Positions 1 through 6,006 of a stretch of DNA of 9,359 bases are shown here, piece by piece (the stretch's first letter is position 1; each line of letters begins with the position of its first letter). A model generated the notes under the pieces. It worked only from the letters and a program-made list of their open reading frames with translations. It was not told the origin of the DNA and did not search any database. The position numbers and the translations under genes are program-made. Source of the stretch: Prevotellaceae bacterium (GTDB taxonomy: Bacteria > Bacteroidota > Bacteroidia > Bacteroidales > UBA932); NCBI GenBank assembly GCA_031289895.1, contig JAITOP010000005.1, positions 1 through 9,359 of the forward strand. The letters run 5' to 3'.

Positions 1-15
1 CTTTGCTGTACGGCT

Positions 16-30
16 CACACTTTTTGTGTG
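16..30. repeat. Small inverted repeat downstream of the AraC-type gene
   Basis: CACAC and GTGTG arms flank a TTTTT loop, 16 bases past the stop codon of the AraC-type gene. On the minus strand this could form a 5-bp hairpin behind that gene, but no U-tract follows it. A terminator role is only a guess. Confidence 0.3.
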
Positions 31-45
31 GCGCGAATTGTGATT

Positions 46-759
46 TTAAACCTGTGTCGGCGTGTAACCAAACTGCTTCTTAAACGCGGTGGAAAAGTGC
101 GATAAGTTTTTGAACCCGACCTCAAAACACACATCAGAGACTTGTTTATTGTTGTTGCGGATTTCATCATGCGCCACGTTCAGCCGTTTTTCTATCAACC
201 ATTTTTGTGGAGGCAGGTCTGATATTTTCGTAAAATCCCGTTTGAATGCGGCAAGACTTCTGCCCGTAAAACATGCCATGTCTTCTATGGTTAAATCATA
301 CATGTAGTTTGCATTCAGGTAGTCCATGATGTCGATTTTCCACGGTTCGGTGAACTCGAAAAGCGTAGCGTGGAAATTCTTGTCCGTGTTCAGCAACACA
401 TACACACCTTCCATCATTTTCAGCTTGATGAGTTCGGGTGTGGGAGCAATCGGCGAATCGAAATAGGGCGTTATGGATTCAAACAAACTTTTGATGTCGG
501 GGCGGTCGGCAGGCAGCTTGTTCAAGAGGTATTTGTGCCTTTTGGCATCCATCGGAAGTTGTTTTTTATCAAGTGTTTGGTAAACTTCCCGAAGAAAATT
601 GCGGGTAAAAGTAAGCCAAACGGATTTGAGTTGCTCGCCGTTTTTTGGCTGTTTGGTTATGCTGGGCTGGCATGAATCGAATGATGTCTTTTCACTGTTT
701 TTAGTATCTCGAATTTTTGAGTAATTGATGTTCAGTGATTTAATCATCAATAAATTCAT
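46..759 (-). CDS. AraC/XylS-family transcriptional regulator, N-terminus possibly shortened
   Basis: This 237-residue protein ends in a typical AraC-type double helix-turn-helix. The first HTH spans about residues 155-178 (TIEDMACFTGRSLAAFKRDF), and the second, with the family signature, about 203-235 (VSDVCFEVGFKNLSHFSTAF, then FKKQFGYTP). Residues 45-150 look like the linker and dimerisation part of Bacteroidota AraC regulators. Family members usually carry a complete N-terminal cupin-like sensor of about 130-150 residues. Here only about 45 poorly structured residues precede the recognisable KSVWLTF stretch, so the sensor may be partly deleted or the start misplaced. The ATG at 757-759 is the first in the frame, and another ATG lies four codons inside. 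The gene is transcribed away from the palindromic spacer at 795-880. Its targets are unknown, and nothing nearby identifies an inducer. Confidence 0.85.
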   Translation of the reverse strand: MNLLMIKSLNINYSKIRDTKNSEKTSFDSCQPSITKQPKNGEQLKSVWLTFTRNFLREVYQTLDKKQLPMDAKRHKYLLNKLPADRPDIKSLFESITPYFDSPIAPTPELIKLKMMEGVYVLLNTDKNFHATLFEFTEPWKIDIMDYLNANYMYDLTIEDMACFTGRSLAAFKRDFTKISDLPPQKWLIEKRLNVAHDEIRNNNKQVSDVCFEVGFKNLSHFSTAFKKQFGYTPTQV

Positions 760-794
760 ATCAGGGTGGTATAAAATATGTTAAAAAAGACGAT

Positions 795-880
795 TCATGC
801 CACCCCACATGCGGGGTCGGAGATGATGTGTGGACATTCGTTTTCTATAAACATTTGAATCCTAACGGATTCACTCCATC
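795..880. repeat. Intergenic palindromic element with two hairpins
   Basis: The spacer between the AraC-type gene and the VWA remnant holds two dyads. The first is CCCC (803-806) and GGGG (813-816) around a near-palindromic ACATGC core. The second is a perfect 7-bp stem, TGAATCC (856-862) with GGATTCA (867-873), around a TAAC loop. The segment between them reads ATTCGTTTTCTATAAACAT. The layout resembles the dispersed palindromic intergenic repeats I associate with Bacteroidota genomes, but only one copy lies in this window. The second hairpin sits just past the end of the VWA remnant and could act as a weak terminator for it. Confidence 0.5.
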
Positions 881-909
881 TTTTAAAGGTAGTATTTTTT
901 CGATAACTT

Positions 910-1290
910 TCATTCTTTTATCCAACAGCAACGCCCCATTGTTCGCATCCATTCGAGATGTTGTTTATAACTCTGTTCATTGTTGCATATCCACAATATT
1001 TTGCGGGCTGTAGCAGGTTTATTTTGAGGCACTTCTGCATAACCGTCCGTGAAGATAATTAAGCCGTCATATATTTTGCTGTTCGTTGTAAAGAAATCTA
1101 TCAGTGGCTGAAAACAAGTGCCGCCGCGCCCTTGTACTTTGATTTCCTTTTTGGCTTTTTTCATCGAAATCGGCGTGCCTTTTAGTTCACAATCAAACTG
1201 TTGCACATCGAGCGACTGAATGCCATATTTGAAAAAACGGTTAATGGTTGAATAGAAAAGTTTTATTTCGTGGTCTGAAATTGAGCCGGT
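910..1290 (-). pseudogene. C-terminal remnant of a DUF2201-type VWA protein
   Basis: The minus-strand frame is open from 1290 to a TGA at 910-912 and encodes about 126 residues. It begins TGSISDHE, which is the end of a VWA MIDAS motif (DxSGSIS) whose first Asp and Ser are missing. It continues through a conserved KYGIQSLDVQQFD strand, the GRGGTCFQP motif, the second VWA metal-site strand IIFTDGY, and a natural-looking end at GRCCWIKE. A TAG lies in frame directly upstream of the MIDAS remnant. The only possible starts are internal, such as the GTG at 1206. DUF2201-type VWA proteins normally have several hundred residues in front of this domain, so about two thirds of the gene is gone. VWA proteins of this kind usually partner a MoxR-like AAA+ ATPase, and the next scrap upstream fits that. 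Translation of a 98-residue product from the GTG is possible but unlikely to be functional. Confidence 0.75.
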
Positions 1291-1378
1291 CTAAATCGGT
1301 CAATTGATATTCTTCGCCCTCGTTAACAGCAGAAATAATTTGACTTCCTTCGGGCAAGTATTTTTCTGAAAACGGTTG
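1289..1378 (-). pseudogene. Internal fragment of an AAA+ (MoxR-like) ATPase
   Basis: In the minus-strand frame starting at 1378, about 30 codons read QPFSEKYLPEGSQIISAVNE and then GEEYQLTDLD. This matches the sensor-1 strand of MoxR/CbbQ-type AAA+ ATPases, where 'ASxNxGxEY...DLDPALxxRF' is typical. Coding sense is lost right after DLD, where the conserved PAL..RF should follow. The next bases instead enter the VWA remnant in another frame. Upstream the frame closes at a TAA (1379-1381), and the sequence there belongs to the preceding gene in a different frame. No Walker A or B motif is present. I read it as what remains of the ATPase that preceded the VWA gene, truncated on both sides. The stretch also overlaps the out-of-frame tail of the 1300-1830 reading frame. 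Confidence 0.6.
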
Positions 1379-1946
1379 TTATATATAGGAACATTCAATT
1401 GCGTACCGTTCTTCATTTTTACCGAAAGTATGATTTTATTGTCCGACTCTTCGGTATAGTAGGTATAACCACTATCTTTTAAAAGTTCTTTTAACCATAT
1501 TTTTATGCTATTAGTAGATACGTCCATAATTTTATCCAATTTATCTAATTCGTCGGAAAATTGCAGGTATTCTTTTTCAAGAAGAGCAAAATTTTTCACA
1601 ATTGCAGACACAACATACGGCACATCTTCATAAGCCTTAATTGCATATTTGCATTTATTTTTATACATCAAGATGGTGACAAAGTTCCTATTATAATGAT
1701 CAGGAAAATAGGTGCTGGAAACATTACAGATGTTTCCGTCCACACTCTTTATCGCATATTCTGTATCACGATATTCAACAGGCAACCCTTCAAAATTGCC
1801 ATCTGCAAGCTGCAACAACATTGTTGCCATTGCTTTGTTTTTTCGGGAATGGCAATTTTTTCCGCATTAGCAGCAGCAACCAATTCCTCTATCCTTTTTC
1901 TAAGAAAGGACTCCTTTTTACTCTCTTTTTCGTATCCTGATAACAT
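1300..1946 (-). pseudogene. Unrecognised gene broken by a -1 frameshift and a 3' truncation
   Basis: Translation starts at the ATG at 1944-1946 and reads MLSGYEKESKKESFLRKRIE, a charged helical N-terminus, through AEKIAIPEKTK. The protein-like sequence then continues in the -1 frame as AMATMLLQLADGNFEGLPVEYRD and runs to a TGA at 1300-1302. The switch must lie between about 1870 and 1830, a window containing two runs of six A (minus strand). The joined product would be about 215 residues, but the last 25 or so (after PIYNNRF, near 1379) overlap the ATPase scrap in another frame. The native C-terminus is therefore probably lost too. A stretch near residues 130-170 (DELDKLDKIMD, then IKIWLKELLKD) looks helical and possibly coiled coil. 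No signal peptide, TM segment or catalytic motif is seen, and I do not recognise the family. It follows the WYL regulator and has its own promoter with a matching operator. An alternative is two short overlapping genes, with the second starting at the ATG at 1828-1830. Confidence 0.55.
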
Positions 1947-1965
1947 AAATTTTTGTTTATATGCG

Positions 1966-1973
1966 CAAAATTA
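1966..1973 (-). promoter_or_regulatory. Bacteroidota -7 box for the frameshifted gene
   Basis: Minus-strand TAATTTTG is a full match to the Bacteroidota -7 consensus TAnnTTTG and ends 20 bases before the ATG at 1946. No TTTG occurs at the usual distance of about 19-20 bases for a -33 element. The CGACA-N5-TGTCG inverted repeat occupies the region just upstream instead. Confidence 0.55.
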
Positions 1974-1984
1974 CAACCCAACTG

Positions 1985-2001
1985 CGACAAACCGTGTCGT
2001 T
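1985..2001. promoter_or_regulatory. Candidate WYL-regulator operator, copy 2
   Basis: CGACA (1985-1989) and TGTCG (1995-1999) form a 5-bp inverted repeat with a 5-base spacer, followed by TT. It starts 12 bases upstream of the TAATTTTG box of the frameshifted gene and matches the copy upstream of the WYL gene at 13 of 17 bases, with the differences confined to the spacer. It lies just beyond the stop codon of the WYL gene. Regulation by the WYL protein is inferred from the duplicated architecture, not shown. Confidence 0.55.
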
Positions 2002-2002
2002 A

Positions 2003-2908
2003 TTACAAATAATATTTCAATGCGTTTTCATACATCTCTTTCAAGTCCTCTGCCAAATTTTGCGGACTTATCACTTTCACGCTGTCGCCATACGAAAGCA
2101 GTTCCATAATAAAATCGTGCATAATATAGATTTGCAGCGAAATTTGCAATTCTTCTTCGTTGTCAATCAGTATTTTCTGTGTTTCGTGCAAGGGCAGCGA
2201 CTTAATGTATTTTCCCTGAAAGGCATCGAAAGACAGCACAACGGTTTCGGGTTGTGAATCATCATTTGGCAAAATTATTCCAAAGCAGTATTTCATCAAT
2301 TCATTGATGTCGAAATTTGTATCTTCTTCGTAATGTGTTTTTTGCACTTCCAAATCGCTCAGACGGTCTAAGGCGTAAAATTTTATTCGTGCATCGTAAG
2401 TATCCCGCGCCACAAGATACCAACGGTATTTAAATTCTTTCAAAATCAGCGGCTCAACTATGCGGTTTTCGGGATGATTTTTGTAGAATTTTTGATACGA
2501 AAACGAGATATGAAAGCGGTTTCTTATTGCGTGCAAAATGCCGTAAAAATGTTCCGTTCCCTGCGCACTACGGCGTTCAAACTGCACATATTGCGATTGT
2601 TGTTCTTTGACGTTCAGCGCATTATACACATCAAGTGCTTCAAACATTCGGTTGTTGATTTCCATCTCAAATTCTTCTTCGATAAAATAATATTTTTCAG
2701 AAAAATTGTATTTGATATAAATGCCGTAAATAGAGCCTATTTCGGCAATATCTCGCTGAAAAGTGCGCTGCGAAATGTTAAAATTCAAGCCCTGAATTTT
2801 GGACTGCTGCTGCAAATAATCGTCAATTTCGGCAAATGTAACACATTTTGATATTCGCATTTTCCTGATAATTAGATGATAACGTTTTGTTGTTTCAAGT
2901 TTAGACAT
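2003..2908 (-). CDS. WYL-domain transcriptional regulator
   Basis: This is a 301-residue, full-length member of the helix-turn-helix/WYL family. Residues 1-65 form a winged HTH (SQRTFQRDIAEI, the recognition region, near 46-57). Residues 120-185 form the WYL domain with its signature R-W-Y-L-V (162-166) and the following IKFYALDRL strand. About 205-301 is the C-terminal WCX extension (TVVLSFDAFQGKYIKS, then a terminal helix ending ALKYYL). WYL domains bind nucleic-acid-type or other small ligands and tune DNA binding. Members such as BrxR and CapW repress defence operons through inverted repeats. I chose the ATG at 2906-2908. A TTG three codons upstream is in frame, but the ATG sits a sensible 25 bases from a TATCTTTG box. 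The protein has no breaks, although the genes downstream of it are decayed. An inverted repeat overlaps its own promoter, suggesting autoregulation. Confidence 0.92.
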   Translation of the reverse strand: MSKLETTKRYHLIIRKMRISKCVTFAEIDDYLQQQSKIQGLNFNISQRTFQRDIAEIGSIYGIYIKYNFSEKYYFIEEEFEMEINNRMFEALDVYNALNVKEQQSQYVQFERRSAQGTEHFYGILHAIRNRFHISFSYQKFYKNHPENRIVEPLILKEFKYRWYLVARDTYDARIKFYALDRLSDLEVQKTHYEEDTNFDINELMKYCFGIILPNDDSQPETVVLSFDAFQGKYIKSLPLHETQKILIDNEEELQISLQIYIMHDFIMELLSYGDSVKVISPQNLAEDLKEMYENALKYYL

Positions 2909-2932
2909 AAAATTCAATTAAAAATTAGAGTA

Positions 2933-2940
2933 CAAAGATA
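2933..2940 (-). promoter_or_regulatory. Bacteroidota -7 box for the WYL gene
   Basis: Minus-strand TATCTTTG is a full match to TAnnTTTG and ends 25 bases before the chosen ATG, implying a leader of about 20 nucleotides. The usual -33 position is covered by the inverted repeat at 2950-2968. Confidence 0.6.
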
Positions 2941-2949
2941 ATATATAAT

Positions 2950-2968
2950 AACGACAAGATATGTCGTT
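2950..2968. promoter_or_regulatory. Candidate WYL-regulator operator, copy 1 (autoregulatory)
   Basis: AACGACA (2950-2956) and TGTCGTT (2962-2968) form a perfect 7-bp inverted repeat with a 5-base spacer AGATA. Its CGACA core starts 12 bases upstream of the TATCTTTG box, the same spacing as in the copy at 1985-2001. A dyad placed over the -33 region would compete with RNA polymerase. It is therefore a strong candidate repressor operator for the gene it precedes. Confidence 0.6.
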
Positions 2969-3297
2969 GTGAAAAAAATAAAAAGCAGAAAAGAGCTTTT
3001 ACAATTCTACTCCTGCTCTATTCGTAATTTTTATTTATACTGACTGCGTTAGGCTTTATTTTAAACATAAATTAAATATCCCACAAAAACACAAAGCCCA
3101 CAAAGATTTTTTATAAAATATTTTACACCAACCCACGACAACAAAAATGAATAAGACTCTTTATTATGTCTGAATTTTCAGATGCTTGATAATGCAAAAT
3201 TTATAACCGAATATGGTATATCAAAAGTTAAAAAAGTTAAAAAAACGACAAGTAATAAATAGAAATCGAAAATTTTTGCGTTCTTTGCTTTTTTTTT
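2969..3297. other. AT-rich spacer without a recognisable gene
   Basis: This stretch has many short stops in all frames, A/T runs and phrases such as CACAAAGCCCACAAAG. I see no ORF with protein-like composition, no RNA signature and no convincing -7 box. Most of it is likely a non-functional or 3' region between two minus-strand units. Confidence 0.4.
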
Positions 3298-3347
3298 CTT
3301 TGCGTTCTTTGCGGTTTTTGTTTTTTTCAACCGCAAAGTTCGCAAAG
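3298..3347. terminator. CTTTGCG-type hairpin, possible terminator
   Basis: A 19-base left arm (3298-3316, CTTTGCGTTCTTTGCGGTT) pairs with the right arm (3329-3347) with two mismatches in the middle, around a 12-base T-rich loop. On the plus strand it is followed by TTTTT, as in an intrinsic terminator; on the minus strand an A-run follows. It lies about 160 bases beyond the stop of the TonB-dependent receptor. It may end that transcript or simply be a dispersed intergenic palindrome. A second partial copy of TTGCGTTCTTTGC lies just upstream at about 3277-3289. Confidence 0.5.
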
Positions 3348-3362
3348 TTTTTCGTAAAGAGC

Positions 3363-3447
3363 GTATTCACGTATTCAGTATTCAGTATTCAGTATTCAGT
3401 ATTCACGTATTCAGTAATCAGTATTCACGTATTCGGTATTCTGTATT
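3363..3447. repeat. Tandem repeat of GTATTCA (7-8 bp)
   Basis: About eleven head-to-tail units read GTATTCA, some as GTATTCAC and a few diverged (GTAATCA, GTATTCG, GTATTCT). They lie in the spacer after the TonB-dependent receptor gene. The mix of 7- and 8-base units argues against a coding repeat. This is a simple-sequence tract of the kind that varies in copy number by slippage. A looser repetitive stretch (GTCTTGGTTCTTGGCTCTTA, then ATTCTTAATTC) follows up to about 3502. Confidence 0.9.
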
Positions 3448-3508
3448 TTTAATTCGTAATTGTTTTTTAACGTCTTGGTTCTTGGCTCTTAATTCTTAAT
3501 TCTATCCA

Positions 3509-5803
3509 TCACATCGCAATTTTTACACCGAAAAACAACATTCGCGGAAATCCGGGTCCGTAAATGTAAGTTGAATCTTTTGTTTGTCCGTAATCAGGGT
3601 CTTTTTGATAGCTGTCGAAAATGTTTTTTATGCCGCCGCTTAGTTCAATGTTCAGCGATTCCGAAAAATGAATATTGTACGATAATTTTATTCCAAAATC
3701 AAAAAAATCGGGAGTTGTTTTTTCTGCATCTGTGTCGGGAAGCGTGTGGCGCACAAGCATTGCGCCTGTGTAGTTGCCGAAAACCGATGTTTTGAAATCG
3801 TGAGTTATATAAAAATTTGACGATATGTAACCGTAATTTTCGGGCGAACGCGGCATTTTTCGTTGTGGCGTAAGCACATCCGACCATTGCTCGGGATTTT
3901 TGTATTTGCTTTGTTGCAATGTGTAACCCATCTGTATATCAAAAACATCGGGCAAACCGAACTTTAATTCCGCATTAATTCCTTTTACCGTTGCGCCCGA
4001 ACCGTTGCGCCGCACGTAAATGAAATTTCCAAGATTATCTTCTCCCGTTTTTTCTTCGGTAAAAACATCATCAAGCACGGTGTAGAAACTTTCGACAAGC
4101 AAATTGCTTTGAATTTTCCCGAAATCATGATAAAAATCGGCGGAAAGACTGAAACTGTGGGAATATTCGGGACGCAAATCTTCGGCAAGTTGTATCATAG
4201 AAAGCGTGCCGCCAATCGTTGTTACATGAAAATCTTCGCTGTAAATTTGCGGTGCACGATATCCGCTCGAATAATTTAATCGCAAATTTAAATCGGCGTT
4301 CAAATTATAGCGTATTGTTACGCGCGGATTAAATGTCGGCTGTTTTATCAAATTATGTTTGTCGAGCCTTGCCCCTATTAGTATTCCAAGTTTTTCGGTT
4401 TTCCATTCGTTTTGAAAAAATCCACCGATAATATTTGCCGATTGCTCCAAATGTCTGTTTAATGTAATAAATGTTTCGTTCAAATTATTATAATTATATT
4501 CGATGCCTGCGGTTAATTCTGCCGGTGCGCCTAAAAACTTCCCAAAGTCGTATGAATATTGACTTCCGGCAATAAATGTTTTATCCAAAGTATTTCCGTA
4601 ATTATCGGTATTTTTTTCGGCGGCAAAATAACTGTCGCGTTTTATAATTTGCGTTGATGTGTAAATTTCGAAACGATGTTTATGGTCTGGAGTATAAATA
4701 TTAAATCGCAAACCGCCGCCATCAATAGTTGGATTAAGATATTCGCCAATATCAGCCAAATGCGGAGGCTCATTAAAATTATTTCCGCCGCGCCGATATT
4801 CGTGTATGTGATGATATTCGGCGGTAAGCCGCGAATAATTGCTTGTGCGATAATAAGCTTTAAATCCGGCAGCTTCGGATTTTAATTTTGGAATATCCGA
4901 AAATCCATCGTTGTTGCGGTCGTACCAATTGCGGTTTTTTATCAATCCGAAAATATAAATTCCTGCTTTATAATCGTCTGAAACAAACGAGCCGCTGAAT
5001 GATGTGTTCATATCGGTTTTTCCATCGTTAAAAATATTTGTGTTATTTGATAGCGATATTGAATTTTTCAGCGGTTCTTTTGTAATGATATTTACAACGC
5101 CGCCAATTGCGCTCGAACCAAACAATGCCGAACCTCCGCCGCGAATTACCTCAACGCGCTCAATCATCGACACAGGCAATTGTTCCAAACCGTAAACCGT
5201 AGCCAAAGAACTTACAACGGGGCGGCTATCAATAAGTATTTGAGAGTATTGCCCGTCAAGTCCGTTGATGCGCAGTTGAGTTATTCCGCAATTACTGCAA
5301 TTGGTTTCAACGCGCAATCCCGACTGAAAATTCATGCTTTCGGCAAGATTTGTGCTTGCTGTTGCCTCAAAAAACTTAGACGACACTACATTTACAATTA
5401 TCGGAGCTTCGCGTTTTTTGGTTTCGTTGCGAGTTGCCGACACCACTATTTCGTCGAGTTTGACAGCGTTTTCGTCCATACTGAAATTTAGTTCTATTGT
5501 TGTATTTTCAGTTGTTTTTACCTTTTGTTCAGAGGTTTTGTATCCAATGTGCGATGCAACAATTAGAAATTCGCCGACAGGCATATTTTTCAGAAAAAAA
5601 TGTCCTGTTTTATCGCTTACAATTCCTATTGTTGTTCCTTTTACATTTATTGTTACATCGGCAAGATGTTCGTTTGTTTTTGCGTCAACCACGTGTCCGA
5701 TTATGTTAGCATCGGTTTGCGTTTTTTTTGTGTCATCGTCGATTGCCAACGATATTATCGGGAAAATCACGATAAAAAATATTGCTAAATATATTGATTT
5801 CAT
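3509..5803 (-). CDS. TonB-dependent outer-membrane receptor with CxxC plug
   Basis: The 764-residue protein starts with a Sec signal peptide (about 1-20, cleavage after SLA). A carboxypeptidase-regulatory-like domain follows at about 34-110 (IIGHVVDAKTNEHLADVTIN). Next come a TonB-box-like LDEIVVSA (116-123) and a plug domain (about 129-240) with the standard signatures INGLDGQYSQILIDSRPV and SMIERVEVIRGGGSALFGS. The rest is a 22-strand-type beta-barrel ending in GPGFPRMLFFGVKIAM. Such receptors use ExbBD-TonB energy to import bulky or scarce ligands across the outer membrane. Residues 169-172 are C-S-N-C (NCSNCG) near the start of the plug, an unusual cysteine pair for an outer-membrane protein. 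It could be a disulphide or a metal ligand. No SusD partner follows, so a BtuB/FecA-like substrate (metal complex, heme, cobamide or siderophore) is likelier than a glycan. The gene is downstream of a His-rich membrane protein on the same strand, separated by 203 bases. Substrate assignment is inference only. Confidence 0.93.
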   Translation of the reverse strand: MKSIYLAIFFIVIFPIISLAIDDDTKKTQTDANIIGHVVDAKTNEHLADVTINVKGTTIGIVSDKTGHFFLKNMPVGEFLIVASHIGYKTSEQKVKTTENTTIELNFSMDENAVKLDEIVVSATRNETKKREAPIIVNVVSSKFFEATASTNLAESMNFQSGLRVETNCSNCGITQLRINGLDGQYSQILIDSRPVVSSLATVYGLEQLPVSMIERVEVIRGGGSALFGSSAIGGVVNIITKEPLKNSISLSNNTNIFNDGKTDMNTSFSGSFVSDDYKAGIYIFGLIKNRNWYDRNNDGFSDIPKLKSEAAGFKAYYRTSNYSRLTAEYHHIHEYRRGGNNFNEPPHLADIGEYLNPTIDGGGLRFNIYTPDHKHRFEIYTSTQIIKRDSYFAAEKNTDNYGNTLDKTFIAGSQYSYDFGKFLGAPAELTAGIEYNYNNLNETFITLNRHLEQSANIIGGFFQNEWKTEKLGILIGARLDKHNLIKQPTFNPRVTIRYNLNADLNLRLNYSSGYRAPQIYSEDFHVTTIGGTLSMIQLAEDLRPEYSHSFSLSADFYHDFGKIQSNLLVESFYTVLDDVFTEEKTGEDNLGNFIYVRRNGSGATVKGINAELKFGLPDVFDIQMGYTLQQSKYKNPEQWSDVLTPQRKMPRSPENYGYISSNFYITHDFKTSVFGNYTGAMLVRHTLPDTDAEKTTPDFFDFGIKLSYNIHFSESLNIELSGGIKNIFDSYQKDPDYGQTKDSTYIYGPGFPRMLFFGVKIAM

Positions 5804-6006
5804 AATCTGTAAAATTTGTTTTAAATTAAAAAATAAATGTGTAAAATGATATATTTATCTGATTATACATTAATTGCATTTAAATGTATCTCGCTTTTTA
5901 TGCCTAAGATTTATTTTCAAATACATAAATGAATAACCAAAATATATCGTCAGAGATACTTGTAAGTATTCTGATAATTTTGCATTAAAATATTGTTATC
6001 TTAATT
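5804..6006. other. Spacer between the His-rich gene and the receptor, with a possible operator
   Basis: This 203-base AT-rich gap has no ORF or full TAnnTTTG box on the minus strand. It does carry an inverted repeat, ATACATT (5865-5871) and AATGTAT (5883-5889), with an 11-base spacer. The repeat lies 62-86 bases upstream of the receptor ATG, where a metal-responsive or other regulator could bind. In such AT-rich DNA a dyad of this size can occur by chance. Confidence 0.3.

Noticed and set aside
1838..1844. Programmed -1 frameshift at A-AAA-AAC
   Set aside because: The heptamer's codon register belongs to the downstream frame, so tRNA slippage from the upstream frame would not use it in the canonical way. 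A plain indel in an A-run is simpler.
1561..2109. A 182-codon plus-strand reading frame
   Set aside because: It lies antisense to the frameshifted gene and the WYL gene, has low-complexity Phe/Ile/His-rich composition, and no family resemblance.
2908..2917. TTG start for the WYL gene three codons upstream
   Set aside because: The ATG at 2906-2908 is in frame, is a standard start, and has normal spacing to the TATCTTTG box.
3363..3447. CRISPR-like array
   Set aside because: The units are 7-8 bases and contiguous, with no spacers between repeats and no cas genes nearby.
5334..5849. A 171-codon plus-strand reading frame
   Set aside because: It is antisense to the 5' part of the receptor gene, whose protein is clearly the real product.
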